A stretch of 64,000 bases of DNA from DATATV01 sp035551355 (GTDB taxonomy: Bacteria > Actinomycetota > Actinomycetes > Mycobacteriales > Pseudonocardiaceae), in assembly GCA_035551355.1 (NCBI GenBank), contig DASZNF010000005.1, positions 104,356 through 168,355 of the forward strand, read 5' to 3'. The notes beneath the pieces were generated by a model. The model worked only from the letters and a program-made list of their open reading frames with translations, had not been told where the DNA came from and ran no database searches. The translations under genes and the position numbers were made by a program. Each line of letters opens with the position of its first letter. The stretch's first letter is position 1. Below are positions 33,149 to 41,314 of this stretch, piece after piece.

Positions 33149-33934
33149 ATGACCGGACGGCTGATCCTGTTGCGGCACGGTGCTTCCGAGTGGACCGAGC
33201 AGCAGCGGTTCACCGGCTGGATCGACGTGCCGCTGTCCGAGCGGGGCGCCCGCCAAGCGCGGCGCGCGGGCGAACTGCTGGCCGAGTCGAAGCTGTTGCC
33301 CGACACCGTGCACACCTCGCTGCTCGGCCGCGCCATCCAGACCGCGAACCTCGCGCTGGACGAGTGCGGACGGCTGTGGATCGAGGTGTCCCGCAGCTGG
33401 CGACTGAACGAGCGGCATTACGGTGCGCTGCAAGGAAAGCGGAAGTCGGACGTGCTGACCGAGTTCGGCGGGGATCAGTTCCTGCACTGGCGCCGATCGC
33501 TCCACGGCACCCCGCCGCCGCTACCGGACGACAGCCCGTACAGCACCGTCGCCGATCCGCGGTACTCCGGACTGGCCGATCCGTTGCCCCGCACCGAATC
33601 CCTGGCCCAGGTGCGCGACCGGCTGCTGCCCTACTGGCACGAACAGGTGTTCCCGGAGCTGGCGGTGGGCCGGACCGTGCTGGTCGCCTCGCACAGCAAC
33701 ACGTTGCGGGCCTTGATCAAACATCTGGAATCGATCGGTGACGAGGACATCGTGCGACTCAACGTGCCCACCGGGATTCCACTGGTGTACGAATTCGACG
33801 ACCGGATGGCGATGGTCGGTTCCGGCCGCTACCTCGACCCGCGCGCCGCGTCGGCCGGTGCCGCCGAGGTGGCCGACGAGGGCCGGGCCGGCCAAGGGGT
33901 GACCGACGATCAGCGCCGGATCGGGCGCGGCTGA
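33149..33934 (+). CDS. 2,3-bisphosphoglycerate-dependent phosphoglycerate mutase-like
   Basis: A 261-residue histidine-phosphatase-fold enzyme. LILLRHGASEW has the phospho-acceptor His; ERHYGALQGKRKSD and VLVASHSNTLRALIKHLE supply the other GpmA residues. It would interconvert 3- and 2-phosphoglycerate, or act as a phosphatase. ATG 33149 lies 25 bases after the ferredoxin stop without a clear ribosome site; TTG 33134 is an alternative. Its place at the end of a redox operon is odd for a glycolytic enzyme. Confidence 0.85.
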   Translation: MTGRLILLRHGASEWTEQQRFTGWIDVPLSERGARQARRAGELLAESKLLPDTVHTSLLGRAIQTANLALDECGRLWIEVSRSWRLNERHYGALQGKRKSDVLTEFGGDQFLHWRRSLHGTPPPLPDDSPYSTVADPRYSGLADPLPRTESLAQVRDRLLPYWHEQVFPELAVGRTVLVASHSNTLRALIKHLESIGDEDIVRLNVPTGIPLVYEFDDRMAMVGSGRYLDPRAASAGAAEVADEGRAGQGVTDDQRRIGRG

Positions 33935-33961
33935 TCGAGGCACTGCCGTGCCGGATTTGGC

Positions 33962-34250
33962 TCAACTGAGCCAATCGCCCCGGCGCATGATTGTCCGGCC
34001 CGGGATCTCGTCCTCGTCCCGCCAGGCCCGAGTCCTCGACGGTCGCACCTCGATGACGACACCGGCCCACTGTCGCGGATCCGACCCGTCGAACTTGGTG
34101 TGGAAGGCCGCGAGCAGGTGTCGCGAATGCGTTGCGCGGTGGTGCGAGGGGCGGCCATCAGTGTCACAGTGCCTTCCGGAACGTAACGCTTCGTCGGTGG
34201 CAGCCCATGGTCCGTTCGAATCTCAACCGGACCGGTCCGACCCCGAGCGC
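33962..34250 (-). pseudogene. Frameshifted remnant of a pyridoxamine-phosphate-oxidase-family gene
   Basis: Two minus-strand frames read like consecutive parts of one FMN split-barrel protein. Upstream comes GLPPTKRYVPEGTVTLMAA, then in another frame HLLAAFHTKFDGSDPRQWAG and VVIEVRPSRTRAWRDEDE, ending at a stop at 33962-33964. The frame changes near 34110-34150. The upstream part overlaps the end of the neighbouring regulator gene and no start is left, so this is a broken 3' end. A sequencing indel could account for the frame change but not for the missing start. Confidence 0.5.
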
Positions 34251-34591
34251 GGCGTGCGTTCCACGATCATCCGCAGCGCCTCGACGTGCCGGACGAAACG
34301 ATGCCGTCCCTCACCGCTGGCCCGCACCGTGGTTCTGGGCACCCGCCCCAGATAGGTGCGTTGCTGCTCAAGATAGCCGTCCTTGCGCAGCGTGGTCAGC
34401 TGCTTGGACAGCGCCGAATCGGACATCGCGACCTCTTCGCGCAGGAACGCGAAGTCGCACCATTCCGCCGCGCACAGCACCGACATGATGGCCAGCCGCG
34501 TCGGATCCGACAGCAGCCGGTCCAACTCCGGCCTCGCCCCGGACGATCCCTCGCCGGTATCCGGTCTCGCCCCGGACGATTCGCCGGTCAT
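34223..34591 (-). CDS. Winged-helix transcriptional regulator
   Basis: A 122-residue regulator of the small winged-helix (HTH_34/MarR-ArsR) type: DRLLSDPTRLAIMSVLCAAE, then the recognition part MSDSALSKQLTTLRKDGYLE and a basic wing. Its ATG overlaps the TGA of the membrane protein gene before it (34588-34591), so translation is coupled. The first 20 residues hold a short repeated segment (SSGARP twice). It probably represses its own operon through the inverted repeat at 35095-35161. Confidence 0.82.
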   Translation of the reverse strand: MTGESSGARPDTGEGSSGARPELDRLLSDPTRLAIMSVLCAAEWCDFAFLREEVAMSDSALSKQLTTLRKDGYLEQQRTYLGRVPRTTVRASGEGRHRFVRHVEALRMIVERTPRSGSDRSG

Positions 34592-35088
34592 CGGGTGGCT
34601 TGCCGCTGGGACAGCGCGACCAGCCACTGCGACAGGGCGAACAACGCGGTGAACGCGGCGCCATAGATCACCCCGGCCGCCGTGTTCGGGTAGCCGGGCA
34701 GACCGACCGCATTGGCAACGCTGTGCGTGAAACCGTTGCCGTAGCGGAAAACCAGCCAACCGCCGACGCCGCCGATCAGCACCACGACCGCGAACGCCCA
34801 CGGCACGAACGCCTGCCGGGCCTGCACGCCACGAATCGTGCTCAGCAACGGTTTCCCGCTGATGAAGCTGGTCGCGAACACCACCACCAACAACACCAGC
34901 ACCACACCGGAAATCATCTTGGCGCCGGTCAGGTTCACAAAATCGTTGGCCGCGGTGACTCCGGCGCTCACCACGAACGTGACCGGATACAGCCACCACG
35001 GCACCCGCGCCGCCCGCCGGGTCCGCTCCTGGTGGGCCCGCACCGTCGCCAGCGCGTCCGCCGCCTGCCGCTCGTCCAACTCGTCCAT
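34588..35088 (-). CDS. Four-span membrane protein, unknown function
   Basis: A 166-residue protein with a 30-residue polar, charged N-terminus and four predicted membrane helices (around residues 30-50, 60-80, 92-112 and 137-158). No enzymatic motif is seen. Such proteins are often encoded with a small winged-helix regulator, as here. The start ATG 35088 has a strong AAGGAGG site that lies inside the inverted repeat described next. Confidence 0.75.
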   Translation of the reverse strand: MDELDERQAADALATVRAHQERTRRAARVPWWLYPVTFVVSAGVTAANDFVNLTGAKMISGVVLVLLVVVFATSFISGKPLLSTIRGVQARQAFVPWAFAVVVLIGGVGGWLVFRYGNGFTHSVANAVGLPGYPNTAAGVIYGAAFTALFALSQWLVALSQRQATR

Positions 35089-35094
35089 GACAGC

Positions 35095-35161
35095 CTCCTT
35101 CGACTACTTGCCTATCTGGAAAGTACTCACTTCTTTCCGACAAGGCAAGTAGTCGAAGGAG
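35095..35161. promoter_or_regulatory. Perfect 19-base inverted repeat covering a ribosome site
   Basis: CTCCTTCGACTACTTGCCT (35095-35113) and its exact complement (35143-35161) enclose 29 bases that hold a second pair GGAAAG/CTTTCC. On the leftward transcript the far arm carries the GAAGGAG of the membrane protein gene, so a hairpin would hide that ribosome site. As DNA it could be a double operator for the winged-helix regulator. Confidence 0.6.
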
Positions 35162-35250
35162 CAGCCACCAGCCGTGTGTACTCGGCCCGGACACCGGGTG
35201 ATCATCGTCGGCTTGACGTGGAGCGCGCTCCAGCCCCTACGCTCGCGGCG

Positions 35251-35988
35251 ATGAATGTGTTGCTGACCGGTGGAACCAGCGGACTCGGGCTCGCCATGGC
35301 GAAAGCGCTGGCCACGGCCGGTGCGACGGTCGCGCTCACCGGGCGGTCCGGGTCGCGGGCCGAGGCGGTGGCGGCCGAACTGCCCGGCGCGCTCGGCATC
35401 GAGCTCGACGTGCGCGACGCCGCGTCGGTGGCCGCCGCGGTGGACCGGGCCTGGTCCCGGCTCGGCGGGATCGACCTGCTGGTGAACAACGCCGGAATCG
35501 GCATGAACACGGTCAATCCGCGGTTCATGACCGAGCCGCAGGGGTTCTGGCACGTCCCGGTCGACGGCTTCCGCGCGGTGGTCGACACCAACCTGACCGG
35601 CTACTTCCTGGTGGCCCGCGAGGTCGTGCCCCGAATGCTGGCCGCGGGTCACGGACGAATCGTGAACATCTCGACCAGCCTGCCGACCATGCGCCGCGCC
35701 GGGTTCGTCCCCTACGGGCCCTCGCGCGCGGGCAGCGAGGCGCTGTCCCGGGTGATGGCGGCCGATCTGAAGGACACCGGCGTCACGGTGAACGTGTTGC
35801 TGCCCGGTGGCGCGACGTTCAGCGGCATGCTCTCCCGCGAGGATGTGCCTGCGGGGCAACGGGTTCTGGAGCCCGAGGTGATGGGACCGCCGATCGTCTG
35901 GCTGGCCTCCGACAAAGCCGCCGGGGTGCACGACGAGCGGATCATCGCCGCCGAGTTCGACCAGTGGCTGCGCGATCGCCAGGATTAG
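35251..35988 (+). CDS. Short-chain dehydrogenase/reductase
   Basis: A 245-residue SDR with LLTGGTSGLGLAMAKAL (nucleotide site), NNAGIG, the Ser region IVNISTSLP and the active site YGPSRAGSEAL. The usual YxxxK Lys is Arg here, a change found in some SDR branches that may still work. Substrate unknown. Its stop overlaps the stop of the convergent TetR gene by four bases. Confidence 0.85.
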   Translation: MNVLLTGGTSGLGLAMAKALATAGATVALTGRSGSRAEAVAAELPGALGIELDVRDAASVAAAVDRAWSRLGGIDLLVNNAGIGMNTVNPRFMTEPQGFWHVPVDGFRAVVDTNLTGYFLVAREVVPRMLAAGHGRIVNISTSLPTMRRAGFVPYGPSRAGSEALSRVMAADLKDTGVTVNVLLPGGATFSGMLSREDVPAGQRVLEPEVMGPPIVWLASDKAAGVHDERIIAAEFDQWLRDRQD

Positions 35989-36536
35989 GCCAGCAATCCA
36001 CCCAGGATTCGTTGGAACGCAACTGGATCGACGTCGAAACCGGCGGCGGCGAGGTCGGCGTAACCGATCAGCGCCGCCAGCAGGACGTCGGCGAGTTCAG
36101 CTGCGTCATCCACGGTGGACGCGGAGGCGCTCAGGCGGGCGGCGAGGTGGTCGCGCAGCGCGGTGTGCCGGGTGCGGGCGATCTCGGCCAGCGGGGGCCG
36201 GACCGCGGCCTCGCCCCAGAGCTGCGCGCTGAGCCGGGCATGCGCCGTCCCGGCCGGTCCGGACACGTGCGACAGCAGCCGGGCCAGGATCTCGCCCGGC
36301 GACTCGCCGGCCGGGAAGACGCCGTGCACGGTGCCGTCCCGGCCCTCCGCGACCGCGGCCACCACCTCGTCCTTGCTCGCGAAGTACCGGTAGATCGCGC
36401 CCATCGACATGCCGGTGGCCGCGACCAGGTCCGCCATCGAGGTGTTGGTCAGTCCCTGCCGGGAGAAGACCTCGCGGGCCGCGTCGATGATCTGGGCGCG
36501 GCGCGCGTCTCGGTACTGCGGACTGATTTTCGGCAT
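35985..36536 (-). CDS. TetR family transcriptional regulator
   Basis: A 183-residue TetR protein, HTH MADLVAATGMSMGAIYRYF, preceded by RRAQIIDAAREVFSRQG. It lies 36 bases after the glycosyltransferase gene in the same direction and so probably controls it from the palindrome at 37696-37711. Confidence 0.87.
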   Translation of the reverse strand: MPKISPQYRDARRAQIIDAAREVFSRQGLTNTSMADLVAATGMSMGAIYRYFASKDEVVAAVAEGRDGTVHGVFPAGESPGEILARLLSHVSGPAGTAHARLSAQLWGEAAVRPPLAEIARTRHTALRDHLAARLSASASTVDDAAELADVLLAALIGYADLAAAGFDVDPVAFQRILGGLLA

Positions 36537-36572
36537 GGTCAGCGGCTCCCGGGGTGATCGCCGCGCCGGTGC

Positions 36573-37682
36573 TCAGGCCCGCACGGACGAACGTTGCCGG
36601 GCCAGCAGTTCGGTCAGCACGGCCTCCGGCGCGGGCATCGATCGTATCGAGACGGCGGCCGATTCGGCGGCGGCGCGGTAGCCGGGCTCGGTCAGCGCGG
36701 CGTGCACCGCGGCACCCGCCTCGGCCGGATCCTCGATGACCAGTCCGGCGCCCGCCTTGACCACCCGCTGCGCGTTCCACGGCTGGTCGGCCAACACCGG
36801 CCGCAACACCGTGGGCAGCCCGGCGGCCAGGGTGGCCAGCAAGGTGCCGAAGCCGCCCGCGCCGACCACCGCGTCGACCGCGGGCAGCAATCGGGCCAGC
36901 GGCACGAAGCCCAGCGCGTGCACCCGAGGATCTGCCGGCAGCGCACCGGGTTCCACGGTCACCACCACCGAGAAACCGGCTTCGGCGACCGAGGAGACCA
37001 AGCCCGCCAACAGTTCCGGCTCGTGCACCGAGGTGCCCGCGGTGACCAGCACCCGCGGCCGTTGCCCGGGAATCGGCTGCGGCGCACCCTGGTTGCGGCC
37101 GCCGACGTGCGCACCCGGCCGCAGCGCGATCCGGTCGGCCGGCCCGGGCGGATCGTCGACCGAGCGCAACACCTCGGGTAGCGGATCGATCAGCGCGATC
37201 CGCTCCCGGGGTGTCAGTCCCCGGGCCGCGTGCTGGGCCTCGGCCCGTTCCTGCATGGCGGCGTCCAGCGGTCCGGGCAGTGGCGCGCAGATCGCGTGTT
37301 TGGCCCAGGGCCGGTCGAGCTCGGCGGCCAGGAGTTGTCCGACGAAGTCGAACGCCTCGCACACCAGCAGGTCCGGGGCGAACCGGCGGGCCTGGTCACG
37401 CGCCTCGTCGATGGTCAGATCGACCCGGGCGCCCGCGAAGTTCTCCACCGCCGCCTGGCCCGGGTGCCGGGCGTCCCCGCCGCTGGTGCGCCGCTCGGTC
37501 TCCACCAGCAGGGTCGGCACATCGGGCCCGGCCGGCAGCAGGGGGCGGCCGCCCAGGTAACCGGCCATGTCCGCGGCGGTCAGGAAGGCCACCTGATGAC
37601 CGGCGTCAGCGGCCGCGTCGGCCAGCGGAACCAGCGGCAGCACATGGCCCGCGGCGGGCACGGCGCCGAACAGAATTCTCAT
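36573..37682 (-). CDS. UGT/macrolide-type glycosyltransferase
   Basis: A 369-residue GT-B enzyme of family GT1. MRILFGAVPAAGHVLPLVPL is the N-terminal acceptor domain opening, and VDAVVGAGGFGTLLATLAAG with PVLADQPWNAQRV is the C-terminal nucleotide-sugar motif (the common HHGG is GAGG here). It may glycosylate a macrolide or another small molecule, often for self-resistance. ATG 37682 is chosen because the domain starts there. Confidence 0.87.
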   Translation of the reverse strand: MRILFGAVPAAGHVLPLVPLADAAADAGHQVAFLTAADMAGYLGGRPLLPAGPDVPTLLVETERRTSGGDARHPGQAAVENFAGARVDLTIDEARDQARRFAPDLLVCEAFDFVGQLLAAELDRPWAKHAICAPLPGPLDAAMQERAEAQHAARGLTPRERIALIDPLPEVLRSVDDPPGPADRIALRPGAHVGGRNQGAPQPIPGQRPRVLVTAGTSVHEPELLAGLVSSVAEAGFSVVVTVEPGALPADPRVHALGFVPLARLLPAVDAVVGAGGFGTLLATLAAGLPTVLRPVLADQPWNAQRVVKAGAGLVIEDPAEAGAAVHAALTEPGYRAAAESAAVSIRSMPAPEAVLTELLARQRSSVRA

Positions 37683-37695
37683 GCGCCGAATAATA

Positions 37696-37711
37696 GCGAG
37701 CGACCGCTCGC
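37696..37711 (-). promoter_or_regulatory. Candidate TetR operator before the glycosyltransferase
   Basis: GCGAGCG-AC-CGCTCGC is a perfect inverted repeat starting 14 bases upstream of the start codon at 37682. Its position fits repression by the TetR protein encoded at the end of the same operon. Confidence 0.6.
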
Positions 37712-37838
37712 GGTTTTTCCGGCCCACCGACCGACGCGCAGCGGCCCCCGGCGGTCAGGCGGGGGGCGCGGCAGCGGGGCTTTGGCAGCACGAATCGGCT
37801 CGCGGTCCGGGGCGGCCGTGAGCGAGCGGGGAGGGCGG

Positions 37839-38285
37839 TCAGCGAGCGGTCGAGTACAACGAGTGCAGGCGGTACTCGCCTGCGGCCGACTCGTCCGGGA
37901 CAAAGGTGATGGAGACCCCGGCCGCGGTGCGGATGGCCCGCTGCTGGCCCTCGTAGGTCAACGCCGTGTCGGGCCCGTATCGGCAGTGCCGGTCGGCCAG
38001 CACGGCCAGGAACTCGTTCATGGTGAAGGAAATCCGGTCCGGATCACCGGGAAACTCGAAGGTGAAGTCTCCCAGGTTGTCCATACCGAGCTGAATGAGC
38101 TCACCGCCGCGCAGGTGCACTTCGAGGCTGCCGACCTCGTCGTCGAAATCGGGTGTGTCGGCCGGGTCGACGGACACGCCGATCTCGTTGAGCGCGTGGA
38201 TCAGCGGCGGCCCGGTCAGGCCGATCCGCAATTCGCCGATCGCGGCGGTCCGGGCGAATTCGGCCATGACATCGGTGATCGTCAT
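37839..38285 (-). CDS. Probable immunity protein for the adjacent polymorphic toxin
   Basis: A 148-residue acidic cytoplasmic protein directly downstream (6-base gap) of a HINT-type polymorphic toxin gene, the standard place for the cognate immunity gene. It has no signal or membrane segment and begins MTITDVMAEFARTAAIGELR; the middle is rich in Asp and Glu (DPADTPDFDDEVGSLEV). I could not assign it to a named Imm family. Confidence 0.65.
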   Translation of the reverse strand: MTITDVMAEFARTAAIGELRIGLTGPPLIHALNEIGVSVDPADTPDFDDEVGSLEVHLRGGELIQLGMDNLGDFTFEFPGDPDRISFTMNEFLAVLADRHCRYGPDTALTYEGQQRAIRTAAGVSITFVPDESAAGEYRLHSLYSTAR

Positions 38286-38291
38286 TGCGCG

Positions 38292-40667
38292 CTATCCCAG
38301 CTCCTGCACGGCCTTGACCAGATACTCCAACCCCTGGATCTGGCCGCTCTTGGGGTAATTCTGTTGCAGGTACTGTACTCCAGCCGTGCCCTGGGTCAGG
38401 ACGTCCCGCCGGAACGCCGGGCTCTCCAGTTCGGCCATGGCCAGTTGCAGATCCTTGGCGGAGGCCACCTTGTTCGGCGTGCTGAAGGTCGATTTGACCC
38501 GGACGTCGTAACCGACGATCTCGTTCTTCGAATTGTACCGGGGCGCCCCGTAGAAACTGACTTCCCGCTGGTCTCCGGGCATGCGCACGTGATAACCCTT
38601 GGTTTGCCAGTCCTCTTTGGGCGTACCGGATTTCAGCCCGCAGAATCGCTGCTTCTTACCGTTGTGCACCACCACCGCGACCGGCCCGGCCGCGACGTAG
38701 TAGGTGTGCAACCCGGCCACCGACAGGTTGTAGACGGTCAGCGACTGGCTGTACGGCGTCACGCCGGCCACCTGGGCCAGGCCGCCCTCGGCGGTGCGCA
38801 GGTGCTCGCCGGGACGCAGTGCGCTCGCGTCGACCCAGGCCCGGGAGTCGGGGTCGAAGAACGGATGGTTCGCGGTCGCGGTGACCGTGCCCGCTCCCCC
38901 GCCACCCGAGATGTCGATCCGGTCGAGATCCTTGCGCCCGCTGCCCACGATCCGGTCCAGCACCGGCTCCTCGGTGCGGGTGCCGGTCACCGGGTCGAAC
39001 GAGGCAACCTCGGTGCCCGGGGTCACCTGCTCGATCGACTCGGTGGCGCCGTCGGCCAGCAGCACCGGGGTGCCGGGCAGGAAACTGTTCGGCGTGGCGC
39101 CCAGATCGGCCGCCGCCACCTGGCAGTCGGCGGCGTCCTGGTGATCCTGCTCGTCCTGGATCTCCTGCTGGACGTTGATCTGGGCGGTCGCGGTCACAAA
39201 CGTCTCGGTCTCGAAGTCGACCTCGTAGGGCACGCTGGCCGATCCGCTGGCTGCCGCCTCGGCCTCGGCCTCCGCCTGGGCCTGCGACTTCCGCGCGGCC
39301 AGTTCCGAGCTGAAGACCGGCCCGGCCCCGGGATTGACGCAGGAGATCGAGCTGGCGCCGGCCAGCGGCAGCGTGGCGGTGGCCGTGCACGCACCGGCCG
39401 GGAGGCCGTCGATGGTGTTCGTCGCGTACAGCTCGGCGGCCACCTGGCCGGAGGTGATCGTGGAGTCCGGGCCGGTGGTGGTCACATCGGTGGTGACGTT
39501 CGCGGTGTTCGTGCAGCCGCCGGGATCACAGGCGACCTGGGCCTGGCCGGTCAGGTCGAAATGGATGTCCGCGTCCAGCGAGTTGCCGGCCAGATCTTTG
39601 GTGTCCGACTCCAGATCGGCGTAGGCGCCGTCCACGGCGTCCGGCGTCATGTCCGGGAAATTCGTGTCGCCGGCATCGGCGTTGGACGGCGTTTGCACGC
39701 GATAGGCCGCCGGGCGGCCCGGGAGTGGCGTGGCGGTCCGGGAACCCGGGGTGGCCGGCGCGCTCGGGTTGGTCGTGCTACCGCCGGGCGGAGTGGTGGG
39801 TAGGTGAAACAGCTGGCTCAGATCGGGCCGGCTGGTCGCGGACGGCGTGGCCGGGGTCAGGCGGAGCACCCGGTACGGCGCGTTCTTGGTGACGTAGAGA
39901 TCGCCGATCGGGGTGGTCACCCGCAGCGCGGCAACGCCACCGGCCGTGGTGGCCGGGGCCGTGGTGGCCGGATAGTCCCAGGTCTGCTGCAGCGCCGCGT
40001 GCAGCTTCGCGGACAGCTTGGCCGGGGTCATCAGCCGGGCCAGCACCGGGCCGAGCAGCTGATCGCCGGTGATCTCACTCCCGGTGAGCCATTTGTTCTG
40101 CAGCACCGCGTCCGGCACCGGCAGGTCCAGACCGGACAGGTCGCTGTCCGGCATTTTCAGGTAGGTCTGACCGCCCACGGCGAGCACCGAGGCCGTGTCC
40201 CCGTCCATGGTGATCGTGCCGACCATCTCGCCGTAGCTGGTGACTCGCACGTCCAGCATGGTCGAGCCGTTGTCCAGGCTCGACTGGTAGTGCACGGCGG
40301 GCGCCGTGGCCAGATTCGCCACCGCCTCGGCGAACGGATCGGTGGCCAGCGCCGGTCCGGTCGGCCGGGCCAGCCAGACCGACAGCCCGGCGACCACCGC
40401 CAGCACCAGGACCAGCGCGCCGAGCGTGATCAGCAGCGGCCGCCCGGATCCCCGGCTGGGCGATGCGGTCGCCCCGGGTGACGCGACAGCCGGGACCGCC
40501 TCCGGCGGCGCGGCCGTTTCAGCTGGCGCAAGCGCTTCCGATGGGGTGGCGGCTTCCGGCGGTGGGGCCATTTCCGGCACGGCGGAAGCGTCGGGCTGTG
40601 CGGTCATCTCCGGGGGCGCGGACGGCTCCGGTGGTGCGACCGGGGACTCGTCGTGCGGCTCGGACAT
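38292..40667 (-). CDS. Polymorphic toxin: LppX-like, HINT and unknown toxin domain
   Basis: A 791-residue membrane-anchored protein. Residues 1-75 are proline/alanine-rich; 77-99 is a membrane helix; 105-290 resembles LppX/LprG lipoproteins. A repetitive middle follows. Residues 527-669 are a polymorphic-toxin HINT domain (NSFLPGTPVLLADGATE to YYVAAGPVAVVVHN), in which the residue before SF is Asn rather than the usual Cys. The last 122 residues, after VHN, form the variable toxin domain, with FCGLKSGTPKEDWQ and VSFYGAPRYNSKNEI; not recognised. HINT is thought to release the toxin. The immunity gene follows at once. Confidence 0.8.
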   Translation of the reverse strand: MSEPHDESPVAPPEPSAPPEMTAQPDASAVPEMAPPPEAATPSEALAPAETAAPPEAVPAVASPGATASPSRGSGRPLLITLGALVLVLAVVAGLSVWLARPTGPALATDPFAEAVANLATAPAVHYQSSLDNGSTMLDVRVTSYGEMVGTITMDGDTASVLAVGGQTYLKMPDSDLSGLDLPVPDAVLQNKWLTGSEITGDQLLGPVLARLMTPAKLSAKLHAALQQTWDYPATTAPATTAGGVAALRVTTPIGDLYVTKNAPYRVLRLTPATPSATSRPDLSQLFHLPTTPPGGSTTNPSAPATPGSRTATPLPGRPAAYRVQTPSNADAGDTNFPDMTPDAVDGAYADLESDTKDLAGNSLDADIHFDLTGQAQVACDPGGCTNTANVTTDVTTTGPDSTITSGQVAAELYATNTIDGLPAGACTATATLPLAGASSISCVNPGAGPVFSSELAARKSQAQAEAEAEAAASGSASVPYEVDFETETFVTATAQINVQQEIQDEQDHQDAADCQVAAADLGATPNSFLPGTPVLLADGATESIEQVTPGTEVASFDPVTGTRTEEPVLDRIVGSGRKDLDRIDISGGGGAGTVTATANHPFFDPDSRAWVDASALRPGEHLRTAEGGLAQVAGVTPYSQSLTVYNLSVAGLHTYYVAAGPVAVVVHNGKKQRFCGLKSGTPKEDWQTKGYHVRMPGDQREVSFYGAPRYNSKNEIVGYDVRVKSTFSTPNKVASAKDLQLAMAELESPAFRRDVLTQGTAGVQYLQQNYPKSGQIQGLEYLVKAVQELG

Positions 40668-40759
40668 GAACCCCTCCCCAAGCTGTGTGGTTCACCAGTA
40701 TGGGGCGCGCCACCGCGTTTTCGGTAACAGACCGGCGAATCGGCCGCCTCGATTCGTGA

Positions 40760-41257
40760 TCAACACGCGCGCGCGTACTCGACCTGATCGATCGGCGTGC
40801 CGTCGCCGTAGTCGAAGTGGCGGCTCTTGCCGGTCTCGGTGAAACCGGATTTGACGTAGAACCGGCGGGACTGCGGGGTGTCGCGCAGCGTCCACAGGTG
40901 CACCCGGGCGACCCCCTCGGCGCGGATCAGCCGCAGCGTCTCGGTCATCAGCGTGGCGGCCACCCCGGTACCCCAGCCGTCCGGGTGCGCGTAGAGGCTG
41001 TAGACCTCAGCCTGCCCGGGCCGGGTCTGCGAGGGACGGAACCAGCAGAACGCCATCGGCCGCTCGTCCAGCAATGCCAGCAGAACCGTGCCCGGTCCGT
41101 CGCGCAGGCGATCCGGCCAGCGCGTGCGCCGGTCCCGCACCTCCTGGGCACCGAACTTCGGGGCGAAGAAGGGGGCGTGCGAGATCTCCCAGGACACGGC
41201 GTGAATCTCGCCGAGCGCGTGCGCATCGGCGATGTCCGCGCGACGAACCTCGATCAT
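40760..41257 (-). CDS. GNAT family N-acetyltransferase
   Basis: A 165-residue acetyltransferase. VYSLYAHPDGWGTGVAATLM holds the acetyl-CoA pyrophosphate loop (Q/RxxGxG/A, here GWGTGV), and YVKSGFTETGKSRHFDYGDG is the usual C-terminal part. ATG 41257 begins MIEVRRADIADAHALGEI, the standard GNAT opening. Substrate unknown. Confidence 0.85.
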   Translation of the reverse strand: MIEVRRADIADAHALGEIHAVSWEISHAPFFAPKFGAQEVRDRRTRWPDRLRDGPGTVLLALLDERPMAFCWFRPSQTRPGQAEVYSLYAHPDGWGTGVAATLMTETLRLIRAEGVARVHLWTLRDTPQSRRFYVKSGFTETGKSRHFDYGDGTPIDQVEYARAC

Positions 41258-41314
41258 GTCAACACCATAGCCGCCGTCGGTTAGCCTTGCACGGCACCGA
41301 AAACTGGAGGACAC

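Noticed and set aside
34600..35250. N-terminal extension of the SDR at 35251
   Set aside because: The extension crosses the membrane protein gene and the inverted repeat, and the SDR nucleotide motif begins immediately after ATG 35251.
37230..39803. An 857-codon plus-strand frame opposite the glycosyltransferase, immunity and toxin genes
   Set aside because: No domain-like segment; the minus strand holds three coherent genes with ribosome sites and short gaps.
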